Below are positions 38,230 to 49,141 of a DNA stretch of 64,000 bases, in pieces. Under the pieces are notes generated by a model. The model was given only the letters and a program-made list of their open reading frames with translations, ran no database searches and was not told where the DNA came from. The translations under genes and the position numbers were made by a program. The DNA comes from DATFTF01 sp963825175 (lineage in GTDB: Bacteria; Acidobacteriota; Thermoanaerobaculia; UBA5066; Gp7-AA6): NCBI GenBank assembly GCA_963825175.1, contig CAWGSA010000001.1, positions 62,001 through 126,000 on the forward strand. The letters run 5' to 3'. The number at the start of each line of letters is the position of its first letter. The stretch's first letter is position 1.

Positions 38230-39541
38230 ACCGCACGGTCCGAAACGTCGCGTACACGTAGGGGTAGTTGCCGCGGAACCAGTTGCGGAAGCTCCGGCGC
38301 AGCAGCTCCCGCGCTGTCGCCGGCGAGGCGCCCTTCATGACCCAGTGCTTGCCGTCGAAGAAGTCCGCGGAGTAATTGGGATAGGAGGGCATGGGCCGAA
38401 AGCCGTCGAAGGCATCGAACACGGTCGACGTCCACTCCCATCCGTTGCCGACCAGATCCTGGACGCCCCAGGCCGAAACGCCCGCCGGGAACGACCCGAC
38501 CGCCGTCGGTTCCCAGGATCGGAAGTCGAAGTTTCCCCGGGACGCGTCGGGCGGCTCTTCCCCCCAGGGGTAGGAACGCTCGACGCCTTCGGGCGTACCG
38601 TAGGCCGCCCGGTGAAATTCGGCCTCGCTCGGAAGCCGTCTGCCCTTCCACCGCGCGAACGCCTCGGCCTCGGCGTGTGACACGTAGACCGGCCAGGCCG
38701 CCGGAAGCGGAATCCGCTCGAACATGCCGCGCCACAGCCAGCCCTCGGCCCCGCGCTCCCAGAACAGAGGGTGCCGCACGTTCTCGCGAGAGCGCCACTG
38801 CCATCCCTCTTCGTCCCACAGCTGCCGCCGTTCATACCCGCCCGATTCGACGAATTCCTGAAAATCCCGGTTGGTGACGTCGAACACGTCGATCTCGAAC
38901 GCCGGCACCTCGACCCGATGCTCCGTAAACTCGTTGTCCCACGCGAAGGGAACGCGCTCGGGAGTGGTGCCGAGCGTGGCCGCCCCGGCCGGGACCCGGA
39001 CGGTCGCCGGCCGCGGAGGCGCCTCTTCCAGGGACGGCGACGCCGCGCCCGGAGGCCGCGTCTTCTTGTCGAACGCCAGCCGGTGCCACATGTACCGCAG
39101 CGTCTCCTGATGCATCGGCTCGTGCTCGAGAATCGTGTAGGCCGCCAGGCCCCGGCGCAAGACGGGATCGTCTTCGCGGGTCAGATTCCGTCGCTCCAGG
39201 GCGTCGAGGACGCGGCGGTCGGCGCGTTCGCCGTACTCCAGGATCTCCTCCCGGGAAGGCCACGCCGCCGCAGCACCGCCCACCGACGACGCCTCCTCGG
39301 GATCGATCCCCCGCTCGAAGAGCACTTCGTAACCGGCGTCGACTCCCGATTCCTTCAGGCCGCGCTTGATCAGAGTGTTGACGCTGAAGGCGGGCAGGTG
39401 ACCCTCGTAGAAGCAAATCGGGTTGCGCAGCGCGATCGGGCGATCCTGGTACGCCTGTGGCGCCAGCGAATCGAAGAGCTGGCGCGAGCGCTCCCGATTG
39501 AGCCGGTACCACTGCGTGAGGCGGTTCCGATCGAGCGTCAT
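38222..39541 (-). CDS. egtB: Ergothioneine sulfoxide synthase EgtB
   Basis: 439 residues, mononuclear iron enzyme joining hercynine to cysteine or gamma-glutamylcysteine with O2. The N-terminal DinB-like domain (residues 1-170) holds the iron-binding histidines, including ILEHEPMHQETLRYMWH with the H-x-x-x-H-x-E pattern; the C-terminal FGE/sulfatase-modifying fold has WDNEFTEHRVEVPAFEIDVFDVTN, RLPSEAEFHRAAYGTPEG, GVQDLVGNGWEWTSTVF and a C-terminal RRSFRNWFRGNYPYVYATFR block. Thiol donor cannot be settled from sequence here; EgtB types differ in a few Arg/Gln residues. Confidence 0.9.
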   Translation of the reverse strand: MTLDRNRLTQWYRLNRERSRQLFDSLAPQAYQDRPIALRNPICFYEGHLPAFSVNTLIKRGLKESGVDAGYEVLFERGIDPEEASSVGGAAAAWPSREEILEYGERADRRVLDALERRNLTREDDPVLRRGLAAYTILEHEPMHQETLRYMWHRLAFDKKTRPPGAASPSLEEAPPRPATVRVPAGAATLGTTPERVPFAWDNEFTEHRVEVPAFEIDVFDVTNRDFQEFVESGGYERRQLWDEEGWQWRSRENVRHPLFWERGAEGWLWRGMFERIPLPAAWPVYVSHAEAEAFARWKGRRLPSEAEFHRAAYGTPEGVERSYPWGEEPPDASRGNFDFRSWEPTAVGSFPAGVSAWGVQDLVGNGWEWTSTVFDAFDGFRPMPSYPNYSADFFDGKHWVMKGASPATARELLRRSFRNWFRGNYPYVYATFRTVRSA

Positions 39542-39617
39542 TGCGGCCCCCCATGCTATTGCGTACGACGCCGCTCCGATGCGAGATTCGCGCTTTCCGC
39601 GCGGCGTGCCCGATCCA

Positions 39618-39638
39618 GGAACCTGCCACGGAGGTTCC
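39618..39638. promoter_or_regulatory. Small inverted repeat in the egtB / basic-protein divergent region
   Basis: GGAACCT and AGGTTCC around a 7-base spacer, inside the 208-base divergent gap 39542-39749. It could be an operator or a 5' UTR hairpin. Nothing else stands out there except the AAGGAGG ribosome site at 39736-39742. Confidence 0.3.
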
Positions 39639-39749
39639 AGACGTGCCAGAATGCGGGAGAAGCAGGGGCTCAGACGCGGCACGCTCCTTGAAAGAGCGGA
39701 AAACGACGGCCAGCCCGAGAGGAAACGCACGGTCCAAGGAGGTCGATCC

Positions 39750-40172
39750 ATGGCCAACAACGACACAACCGCGCCGAGCGCATCGGGCGCTCCAGCGCCC
39801 GCGGGGTCCCGAAGGAAAACGTCCACGCGCCGCAAGTCGGCGGTTCGAAAGAAACCGGCGGCGAGCGCGGCGAAACGGCCCTCACCGAGAGCGGCTCGCG
39901 ACGAGGGCGCGCTGGCCAGTCTCTTGGACGGGCTCTCTCGCCAGGCGTCCCGGACCGGCACCCGCATCGCCGCGCTCTCCGAGCGGGGAGTGTCGGGCGC
40001 GCGGCGGACGCTGCGTAAGGCGAGCGCCGGCTCGAAGAAGACCATCGATCGTCTGGCCCGCGAGTGGAAGGGCATGGACACCGCGCGCAGGGCCCAGTTC
40101 ATCGCGGCGCTGCTCGGAACGCTCGCCGCAGCCTCGGCGCCGATCGTCCGAAGCCGCCTGAAGAAGAAGTGA
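39750..40172 (+). CDS. Small Lys/Arg/Ala-rich protein, unknown
   Basis: 140 residues. Residues 1-50 are a basic low-complexity tail (RRKTSTRRKSAVRKK), residues 50-115 a charged helical region (LDGLSRQASRTGTRIAALSERG), and residues 116-132 a hydrophobic stretch (FIAALLGTLAAASAPIV) before a basic end RSRLKKK. Strong AAGGAGG 7 bases before the ATG supports expression. It resembles histone-H1-like or ribosome-binding-type basic tails by composition; I recognise no family. It lies upstream of the cyclic glucan synthase gene with 130 bases between. Confidence 0.55.
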   Translation: MANNDTTAPSASGAPAPAGSRRKTSTRRKSAVRKKPAASAAKRPSPRAARDEGALASLLDGLSRQASRTGTRIAALSERGVSGARRTLRKASAGSKKTIDRLAREWKGMDTARRAQFIAALLGTLAAASAPIVRSRLKKK

Positions 40173-40301
40173 CCGGCTCTCGGCCGCGGCCTGCTCTCTG
40201 CAGGGGCGGCCGGGAGCGTTACAGGCGAGAGGAACGGAGCCGCGCCCCGGAGGCCGGATTCTGACCGATCGTCGAGAGTCGAAATCTTTCTTGGTTCCCG
40301 A

Positions 40302-43300
40302 ATGACCGCCGCCGCCGTCCGCGAGCCCGACGCCGAGAAGCCCATCCGGGGAGAGCTCTTCTCCACCGAGCGGCTCGAGCAATTCGCCGAGACCCTCGCC
40401 AGCGAGCACGTCGTCCTGCCCGGCCAGCGCCGGGGGCGTCCGCTGTTGCCGCGGCTCGAGGAGAACGGCCGCGTGCTGCTGGCCTCGTACCGCTCGATCG
40501 CCGAAGCGATGCGCGGGGAACGGGCGGTGTCGCCCGCCGCGGAATGGCTGGTTGACAACTTTCATATTGTAGAGGAGCAGCTTCGCGAGATTCGCGAGGA
40601 CCTGCCCTCCGGCTTCTACCGGCAGCTCCCCAAGCTCGCCGGCGGCATCCTGGCCGGCACACCGCGGGTCTACGCGATCGCCTGGGCCTTCGTCGAGCAC
40701 ACCGACAGCCGATTCGATGCCGAGGCGCTGCGGCGATTCGTCCGGTCGTACCAGCGCTCGATCCCGCTCACGATCGGAGAGCTCTGGGCCACAGCGATCT
40801 CCCTGCGGCTCGTGCTGGTCGAGAACCTGCGCCGGTTGGTCGAAGGGGTCGACCACCGCGGCGAGGCTCGCCTCCGCGCGGACGCCATCGCCGACGGCCT
40901 GCTCGGCACCGGCGGCCACTCCCCGGCCGACGCCGCCCGCGCCTTCGAGGACCTTCGGAGCCGGCCCCTTCCGCGCGCTTTCCTCGTGCAGCTCTTCTCG
41001 CGGCTGCGGGACCAGGATCCCGCGGTCACGCCCGCGCTGCCGTGGCTGAACCAGCGCCTGGAGGAGGAAGGGACCACGGCCGAGGAGGTCGTCCGCCTGG
41101 AGCATCAATCTCAGGTCGCCACGCACGTGACGGTGCGCAACGTGATCACCAGCATGCGGCTGCTCTCGGCCGTCGATTGGAACGATTTCTTCGAGAGCGT
41201 CAGCGTGGTGGAAGAGGCGCTGCGCGACGGAACGCGCGTGGCCGAGATGGACTTCGCCACGCGCGACCGCTACCGGCGCGCGGTCGAGGAACTGTCGCGC
41301 GGGAGCGGGGCCTCGGAAGTCGAGATCGCGCGGCGAGCGGTGTGGCGGGCCCGCCAGGCGGCACACGCCGGCGGAGCCTCGCGGCTGGCCGACCCCGGGT
41401 ACTACCTGATCTCCCGGGGCCGCGCGGTGCTGGAAGAGGATCTCAACTACCGCGTCCCGGTCCGCCAGTGGTTGCGGCGCGCCTGGATCCGCGCAGCCAC
41501 TCCCGGGTATCTCGGCAGCATCCTCCTCTTAACGGCCGCCTTCGTGCTGCTGCCGGTGGCCATCTCGCGGCTGGAGGGCGCTTCGCTGTGGGCCACTCTG
41601 GTGCTGGCCCTGCTTTCGCTGGTTCCGGCGTCGGACCTGGCCGTCGCGGTCATCAACCGGGACGTCACCGATCTGGTCGGACCCCGCCGGCTGCCCAAGC
41701 TCGAGCTGGCCCGGGGAGTGCCGGAGTCCCTGCGCACCCTGGTCGCGGTCCCCATCCTTCTGAGCAGCGACGTCGGAGGTCGCCGAGGCGGTCGAACGGC
41801 TCGAGGTTCACTACCTCTCCAACAGCGAAGGAGACGTCTCCTTCGGGCTCCTGTCCGACTGGACCGACGCCGCCGTGGAATCGGATTCCGACGACGAGAC
41901 CCTGCTCGGCGCGGCCCTGGAAGGGATCGCCTCGTTGAACGCCAAGCACGGGAAGGGTCCCGACGGCCGGGACCGCTTCTACCTCTTTCACCGCCGGCGT
42001 CTGTGGAATGAATCCGAGGCGCTGTGGATGGGATGGGAGAGGAAGCGAGGCAAGCTGCACGAATTGAATCGCCTCCTGCGCGGCGCGACGGACACGACAT
42101 TTCTTCCACTGGCGGGGGGCGCGGTCGAAGCTCCCCGGGGCGTGCGCTACGTCATCACCCTCGACGCCGACACCCGACTGCCGCGCGACGCGGTGCGCCG
42201 TCTGGTCGGGGCCATGGCTCATCCCTTGAACGAGCCGGCGTTCGACGAGGAGAGCCGCCGGATCGTCGAGGGACACGGCGTGATGCAGCCCCGGGTGACC
42301 CCGACGCTTCCCGCGGCCGGCTCGGGCACGTTCTACCAGCGGCTCTTCTCCGGGCCGCGGGGCATCGACCCCTACGCCTTCGCCGTGTCCGACGTGTATC
42401 AGGACCTCTTCGGAGAGGGGATCTACACCGGCAAAGGCATCTACGACGTCGACGCCTTCGAGAAGGCGCTCGAGGGCCGCGTGCCGGACAACACGCTTCT
42501 GTCCCACGACCTGTTCGAAGGTCTCTTCGCACGCGCCGCGGTGGTCACCGATATCGAGATCTTCGAGGAGTTTCCCGGACACTACGAGGTCTCGGCGTCG
42601 CGGCAGCACCGATGGGCACGGGGAGACTGGCAACTGCTTCCCTGGATCTTCGGGCGGATTCCGGACGCGCGCCGCGGGCGCGTGGCCAATCCCATCCCCG
42701 CGATCGGGCGATGGAAGATGATCGACAACCTCCGGCGCAGCCTCTCGTCGCCGTCCGCAGTGGCCGCGCTCGCCGCCGCGTGGGTCCTGCCCGGCGTCGA
42801 CGGGGACCTGTGGACCGCCCTGATCGGAGCCACCCTCGCTCTGCCGGGCCTTTTCTCCTTTTTCGGCGGGCTCCTGCCGGGCCATCGGGGGATCGCCAAG
42901 CGCAGTTTCTTCCGCAGCCTCGGCACGGACCTCGCCCTGTGGCTTGGCCAGCTGGTCGTGCGCCTGATCCTCCTCGCGCACCAGGCCTGGCTCATGGCCG
43001 ACGCGATCGCCCGGACGCTCTGGCGTCTCCTCACGCACCGGCACCTGCTGGAATGGGTGCCGGCGGCCCAGGCCCGGCGAGCCCTCGATCTGAGAGTCGC
43101 GGGCTTCACCTGGCGCATGAAGGGGGCGGTGATCCTAGGCGCGGCGATCGGCCTCGCGGTCGGGATCTCTCACCCCGCGGGGTGGCCCGACGCGAGCGCG
43201 TTCGTGGCGGCCTGGATTCTCTCGCCCCTCGTCGCGCGCGTCATCAGCCTCCCCCCGCGCGCAGCCGAAGAGGAGGCGTTTTCGCCGAGCGACGCGACGC

Positions 43301-46300
43301 GGCTGCGGCAGGTCGCCCGACGCACGTGGCGCTACTTCGAGTCCTTCGCCGGCGCGGACGAGAACTGGCTCCCGGCCGACAACTTCCAGGAGCTGCCCCG
43401 CCGCGCCATCGCGCACCGGACCTCGCCGACCAACGTGGGGCTGGCCCTTCTCTCGACGGTGGCGGCCAACGATCTCGGGTGGATCGGCACCACGGAAATG
43501 CTCGAGCGCCTCGAGGCGACCGTGGCCACGCTGGACAAGCTTCAACGGTTTCGGGGCCACTTCTACAACTGGTACGACACCCAGACGCTCGAACCGCTCG
43601 AACCGCGCTACATCTCGACCGTCGACAGCGGCAACCTCGCCGGCCACCTGATCGCGTTGCGGCACGCCTGCCTCGAGCGCATCGGCTCATTCGCCGTTTC
43701 GCCGGAAGCGCTGGAGGGGGTGGCCGACGCCCTCGGCCTGTTGCGCCAGAGCGCCGGGAGCCTGACACAAGCGCGCCGCGAGGGAACGATCACCCGGCGC
43801 CAGCTCGATTCCGCGCTCGGGCACATCGAGGCCCTCCTTTCCCCGCGGCCGCGGACCACGCTCGCGTGGATCGCCCGTTTTCGCGAGCTCGCCGCGAGCG
43901 CCGAGACGCTCGTCGACACCATCCAGGCCATGACGCTCGACCTTCCCCCGTCCTCGGCCCAGGAAGCCGTCGACTGGGCCCAGGCGCTCTCGGCCACGAT
44001 TGCCAGCCACCAGCGCGACCTGGAGGCGACGCAGAGCTGGGCGCGTCCGCCCGAGACTCTCCCCGGACCGGCCGCGCAGATTCTCGAGGCCCTGGGCGAG
44101 TCCGACCTGTCGCTGGAAGCGGCGCCCGACCTTTACGAGACGGCGGCCAGGGAGCTGGCCGCGCTTTCTCCCGACGGCAGCCAGCCGTCCCGCGCCATCG
44201 CCGGCGTGGTGGCCGATCTCGAGCGCTGCGCGCAGGCCGCGGGGTCACTCTCTCGCCGTCTCGCATCGATCGCCAGGGCCGCGAGCCGGATGGTCGAGGA
44301 GATGGACTTCACGTTTCTCTACGATCCGGAGCGAAAGCTCTTCTCCATCGGTTACCGGCTCACCGACGGCCGGCTCGACTCCGGCTACTACGACCTGCTG
44401 GCCTCGGAGGCGCGGCTGGCGAGTTTCATCGCCATCGCCCGCGGAGACGTGCCGGCGTCCCATTGGTTCAAGCTCGGACGGTCCCTGACCCCGGTGGGCA
44501 AGGGCTCGGCGTTGGTGTCGTGGTCCGGCTCGATGTTCGAGTACCTGATGCCGGATCTGGTCCTGGAGGCGCCGGGCGGGAGTCTCATCGACCAGACCAA
44601 CCGCCTGGTGATCGGACGCCAGATCCGATACGGCCAGGAGCACGGCATCCCGTGGGGCATCTCGGAATCGGCGTTCAACGCTCGGGATCTCGAGTTCACC
44701 TATCAATACTCGAACTTCGGCGTCAGCGGCCTGGGTTTGAAGCGCGGGCTGTCCGAGGACCTGGTCGTGGCTCCGTACGCCACCGCGCTGGCCGCGATGA
44801 TCGAGCCGCGGGAGGCAGTCCGGAACTTCGAGCGCCTCGCCGGGCTCGGAGCGTCCGGGCGCTACGGCTACTACGAGTCGCTGGACTACACGCGGGCCCG
44901 GCTGCCGGAGGGGGAAAAGTTCGAAATCGTGCGCGCCTTCATGGCTCACCACCAGGGGATGACCATCGTCGCGCTGGACAACGTCCTTCTCCAGAACGTC
45001 ATGCGGGCGCGCTTTCACGCCGAGCCGGCGGTGCAAGCCACCGAGCTGCTGCTCCAGGAGCGCACTCCCCGCGCCGTGGCGGTGGCCCGGCCCCGGGCGG
45101 AGGAAGTCCGGACTCCGCTCCACGTGCGGGACTTCGTGCTTCCGGTCCTGCGCCGCTTCACGTCGCCCTACCACCCGATTCCGCGCACCCATGTGCTCTC
45201 CAACGGGCGCTACAGCGTGATGATGACCGCCGCCGGATCGGGCTACAGCCGGTGGCGCGACCGCGACGTGACGCGCTGGCGCGAGGACATCACCCGCGAC
45301 TGCTGGGGCACGTTCATCTTTCTGCGCGACGCGCAAAGCGGACGGGTGTGGTCGGCCGGCTTCCAGCCGAGCGTCGCGGAGCCGGAGGCGTACGAGGCGG
45401 TCTTCTCCGAGGACCGCGTCGAGATCCACCGCCGGGACGCCCATATCTCGACCACCATGCAGATCGTCGTGTCGCCCGAGGACGACGCGGAGATCCGGCA
45501 GGTCTCCCTGACGAACCTTTCGACCCGGCCGCGGGAAATCGAGGTCACGTCGTTCGCCGAGCTGGCCCTGGCTCCGTTCGCGGTGGACGCTGCGCATCCC
45601 GCGTTCTCGAAACTCTTCATCCAGACCGAATTCCTGCCGGAGCTCGAGGCGCTGGTGGCGTCACGCCGCCCCCGCGACCCCGACGAGAAGCCGATGTGGG
45701 TCGCCCACGTCGCCGCGGTGGAAGGGGAATCGGTCGGGGCGGTGCAGTACGAGACGGACCGCGCGCGCTTCCTGGGCCGGGGCCGGAACATCGCCCACCC
45801 CGCCTCCATGGAGGACGGTCGCCCCCTCTCCAACACCGTGGGGCCGGTGCTCGATCCGATCGTGAGCCTGCGCCACCGCCTGCGTCTGTCCCCCGGCGGC
45901 ACCGCGCGGGTCCAGATGGCGACGATCGCCGCGCCGACTCGGGAGAAGGCCCTTGCGCTCGCGGACAAGTATCGTGAGCCGGCGACGTTCGAGCGCACCG
46001 GGACGTTGGCCTGGACGCAGGCCCAGGTCCAGCTCCACCATCTGGGCATCAGCGCCGACGAGGCACATCTCTTTCAGCGTCTTGCCAACCGCCTCCTGTA
46101 TTCCGATCCGACCTTGCGGGCGCCCGCGGAAGTCCTGATTCGAAATCGCCGCGGTCCCTCCTCGCTGTGGCGGCACGGGATATCCGGAGACGTGCCGATC
46201 GTGCTGGTCCGGATCGATCAGGCCGACGACGTCGACCTGGTCCGGCAGCTTCTTCGGGCCCACGAGTACTGGCGCTTGAAGGGCCTGGTCGTGGACCTGG

Positions 46301-49030
46301 TGATCTTGAACGAGCAGGCCACGTCCTACGGCCAGGACCTGCGCGCCGTGCTCGAGTCGCTCATCCGGACCCGCCAGCGCGCGGCGGTCGAAGAAGGCCC
46401 GGGGGGGGTCTTCTTGCTGCGCGCGGATCTGCTCACGTCGGACCAGGAACGCGACGCCCTGCGCTCCGCCGCGCGCGTCCTGCTGCTGTCCCGCCACGGA
46501 ACGCTCTCCGAGCAGGTCGTGCGCCTGCTCAAGGCCACGCCGGCGGTCAAGCCGCCCCGACCCGCGCCCCCGCGCCCACCCGCGTCGGACGTTCCGCCGC
46601 CCCACTTCTCTCTGGAGTTCTTCAACGGACTGGGGGGCTTCTCCGACGGGGGACGCGAGTACGTGACGATCCTCGGAGAGCGGCAATGGACCCCCGCCCC
46701 TTGGATCAATATCGTGGCAAATCCCAATTTCGGTTTTCTCGTCTCCGAGTCGGGCTCCGGCTACACCTGGTGCGTCAATAGCCGACAGAACCAGTTGACC
46801 CCGTGGTCCAATGACCCGATCAGCGATCCGCCCGGGGAAGCGATCCTGGTGCGGGACGATGCGACGGGCGAGATCTGGGGCCCCACCCCCCTGCCGGTGC
46901 GGGACGAGTGGCCCTACGTCGCGCGGCACGGGCAAGGTTACAGCCGCTTCCAGCACGACAGCCGCGGCATCGCGCTCGACCTGGTGCAGTTCGTCCCGCT
47001 CGAGGATCCGATCAAGATCTCGCGAATGACGGTGGAGAACCGCTCCGCCTCCGCGCGCACCGTGACGGTGGCGGCGTTCGCCGAATGGGTGCTGGGGACT
47101 CAGCGCGGAGCGGCCGCCCCGTTCATCGTGACGCATCGGGACGCGGAGACGGGGGCTCTCCTGGCGCGCAACCCGTGGAACGAAGAGTTTCCCCAGATCG
47201 CCTTCGCCGATCTGTTCGTTGCGCGCGGCGTCGGACGGCCCGTTCAATGGACCTGCGACCGATCGGAGTTTCTGGGGAGAAACGGAGGGCTCGACGCGCC
47301 CTCCGGCCTGGCGCCCGGCGCGGTGTGGTCCGGGAGGACCGGCGCGGGATTCGACCCCTGCGCCGCCTTCTCCACGGCTCTGCGCCTGCAGCCCGGCGAG
47401 AAAGCGGAGATCCGCGTCTTTCTGGGCCAGGCCGCCGACGAGAAGGCCGCCGTGGCGCTGGTCAGGCGTTATCGGGCCGAGAACCTGGATGCGCTCCTGG
47501 CCGGCGTCCACCGCCAGTGGGACGACGTTCTCGGCGCGCTCCAGGTGGAGACGCCGGACCGGTCCCTCGACCTTCTCGTCAATCGCTGGCTTTTGTACCA
47601 GGCCCTGGCGTGCCGCGTGTGGGGACGCTCGGCCTTCTACCAGGCGGGCGGCGCATTCGGGTTCCGCGACCAGCTGCAGGACGTCCTGGCCTTGACCGTG
47701 GCCCGGCGCGAAGTCACGCAGCGGACAGATCCTGGCCAGCGCCGCGCGCCAGTTCCGCGAGGGGGACGTCCAGCACTGGTGGCACGTCCCCTCGGGCAAG
47801 GGAATCCGAACGCGCATGAGCGACGATCTCCTGTGGCTCCCCTTCGCGGTGATCCACTACCTGGAAGTCACCGGCGACAGGGCGATCCTCGACAAGCAGA
47901 TCCCGTTCCTGGAGGGCGACCTTCTGCAGCCGGACGAAGTGGAGCGTTATTTCCTGCCGAAGATCTCCTCCGAGGCGGCGACTCTCTTCGAGCACTGCGC
48001 GCGGGCTCTGGATCGGAGCCTCGAAGTCGGGCGCCACGACCTCCCGCTGATGGGCACCGGCGACTGGAACGACGGGATGAACCGCGTGGGCCGGGAGGGC
48101 AAAGGGGAAAGCGTCTGGCTCGCCTGGTTCCTGCATACCAACCTCTGGGAGTTCGCGCGGCTGGCCGAAGAACGGGGAGAGGCCGAGCGGGCCGGCCGCT
48201 GGCGCGCGCACGTCGACCGCCTGAAGATCGCGCTGGAGAGCGCGGGCTGGGACGGAGACTGGTACCGCCGGGCGTTCTTCGACGATGGAACGCCGCTCGG
48301 TTCCGCGCAAAACGCGGAATGCCGCATCGACTCGATCGCCCAATCCTGGGCCGTGATCTCCGGAGCCGGAGACATCGAGCGCAGCCGGCGGGCCATGGCC
48401 GCGGTCGAGGAGTACCTGGTCAAGCGCGGCGACGGCCTGGTCCTTCTCTTCACGCCCCCGTTCGACCGGTCGCCCGTCGACCCGGGCTACATCAAGGGAT
48501 ATCTGCCCGGCACGCGCGAGAACGGCGGCCAGTACACCCACGCCGCCATCTGGGCGCTCATCGCGTTCGCCGCGCAGGGAGAAGGGGACAAGGCCGGAGA
48601 GCTCTTCGCCATCTTAAATCCCATCAACCATGCTTCCACGCGCGCGGGCATGCACCGGTACAAGGTCGAGCCCTACGTCGCGGCCGCCGATATCTACTCG
48701 GGAATCCCGCACGTCGGCCGGGGGGGCTGGACCTGGTACACGGGATCGGCGGGATGGATGTACCGCGCCGCGGTGGAATGGATCCTCGGCTTTCGGCTCC
48801 GGGGAGCGAGCCTCCACCTGGATCCGTGCATTCCCAGAGCCTGGCGCGGGTATCGGATCTCGTTCCGCTACCACTCCTCGCGCTACGAGCTGTCCACGGA
48901 GAACCCGCGCGGCGCGACGCGCGGCGTGGACACTGTGGAGCTCGACGGCGTCCCCGTGGCCGGCGGAGCGCGGGAGATCCCGCTGGTCGACGACGGCAAG
49001 GACCATCGGATCCGGGTGGTGCTGGGGTAG
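40302..49030 (+). CDS. ndvB: Cyclic beta-1,2-glucan synthase (GT84-GH94), two frameshifts
   Basis: About 2,908 residues across two apparent inserted bases (near 41775 and 47722). This inner-membrane giant starts, elongates and cyclises beta-1,2-glucan. Order: N-terminal helical domain (LVDNFHIVEEQLREIREDLP near residue 88), membrane helices near residues 395-455, GT84 domain with VRYVITLDADTRLPRDAV (DxD), LSHDLFEGLFAR and ASRQHRWARGDWQL (QxxRW), more membrane helices near residues 820-990, a glucoamylase-like middle region (LDYTRARLPEGEKFEIVRAFMAHHQGM), and two GH94-type segments with the catalytic Asp in MGTGDWNDGMNRVG and the GGWTWYTGSAGWMYR block. Full-length architecture. Periplasmic cyclic glucans serve in osmoadaptation and host interaction in Rhizobiales. 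The TAG stop starts a heptad array. Confidence 0.85.
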
Positions 49031-49115
49031 TGCGCGGTGCGACGTACGACGTTCTACGTTATCGCCCGTGATTGTCCTCCAACGTAGTACGTCGCACGTA
49101 GAACGTCGCACTTTT
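49030..49115. repeat. Inverted pair of heptad arrays after the cyclic glucan synthase gene
   Basis: 49030-49064: five units of the type GTGCGAC/GTACGAC/GTTCTAC, starting on the last base of TAG. 49081-49115: five units of the type AACGTAG/TACGTCG, the reverse complement. The arms enclose only 16 bases and fill the 111-base gap before the PIG-L gene. Confidence 0.85.
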
Positions 49116-49141
49116 CTACCTCTGCTAGGATCGCCTCCCCG

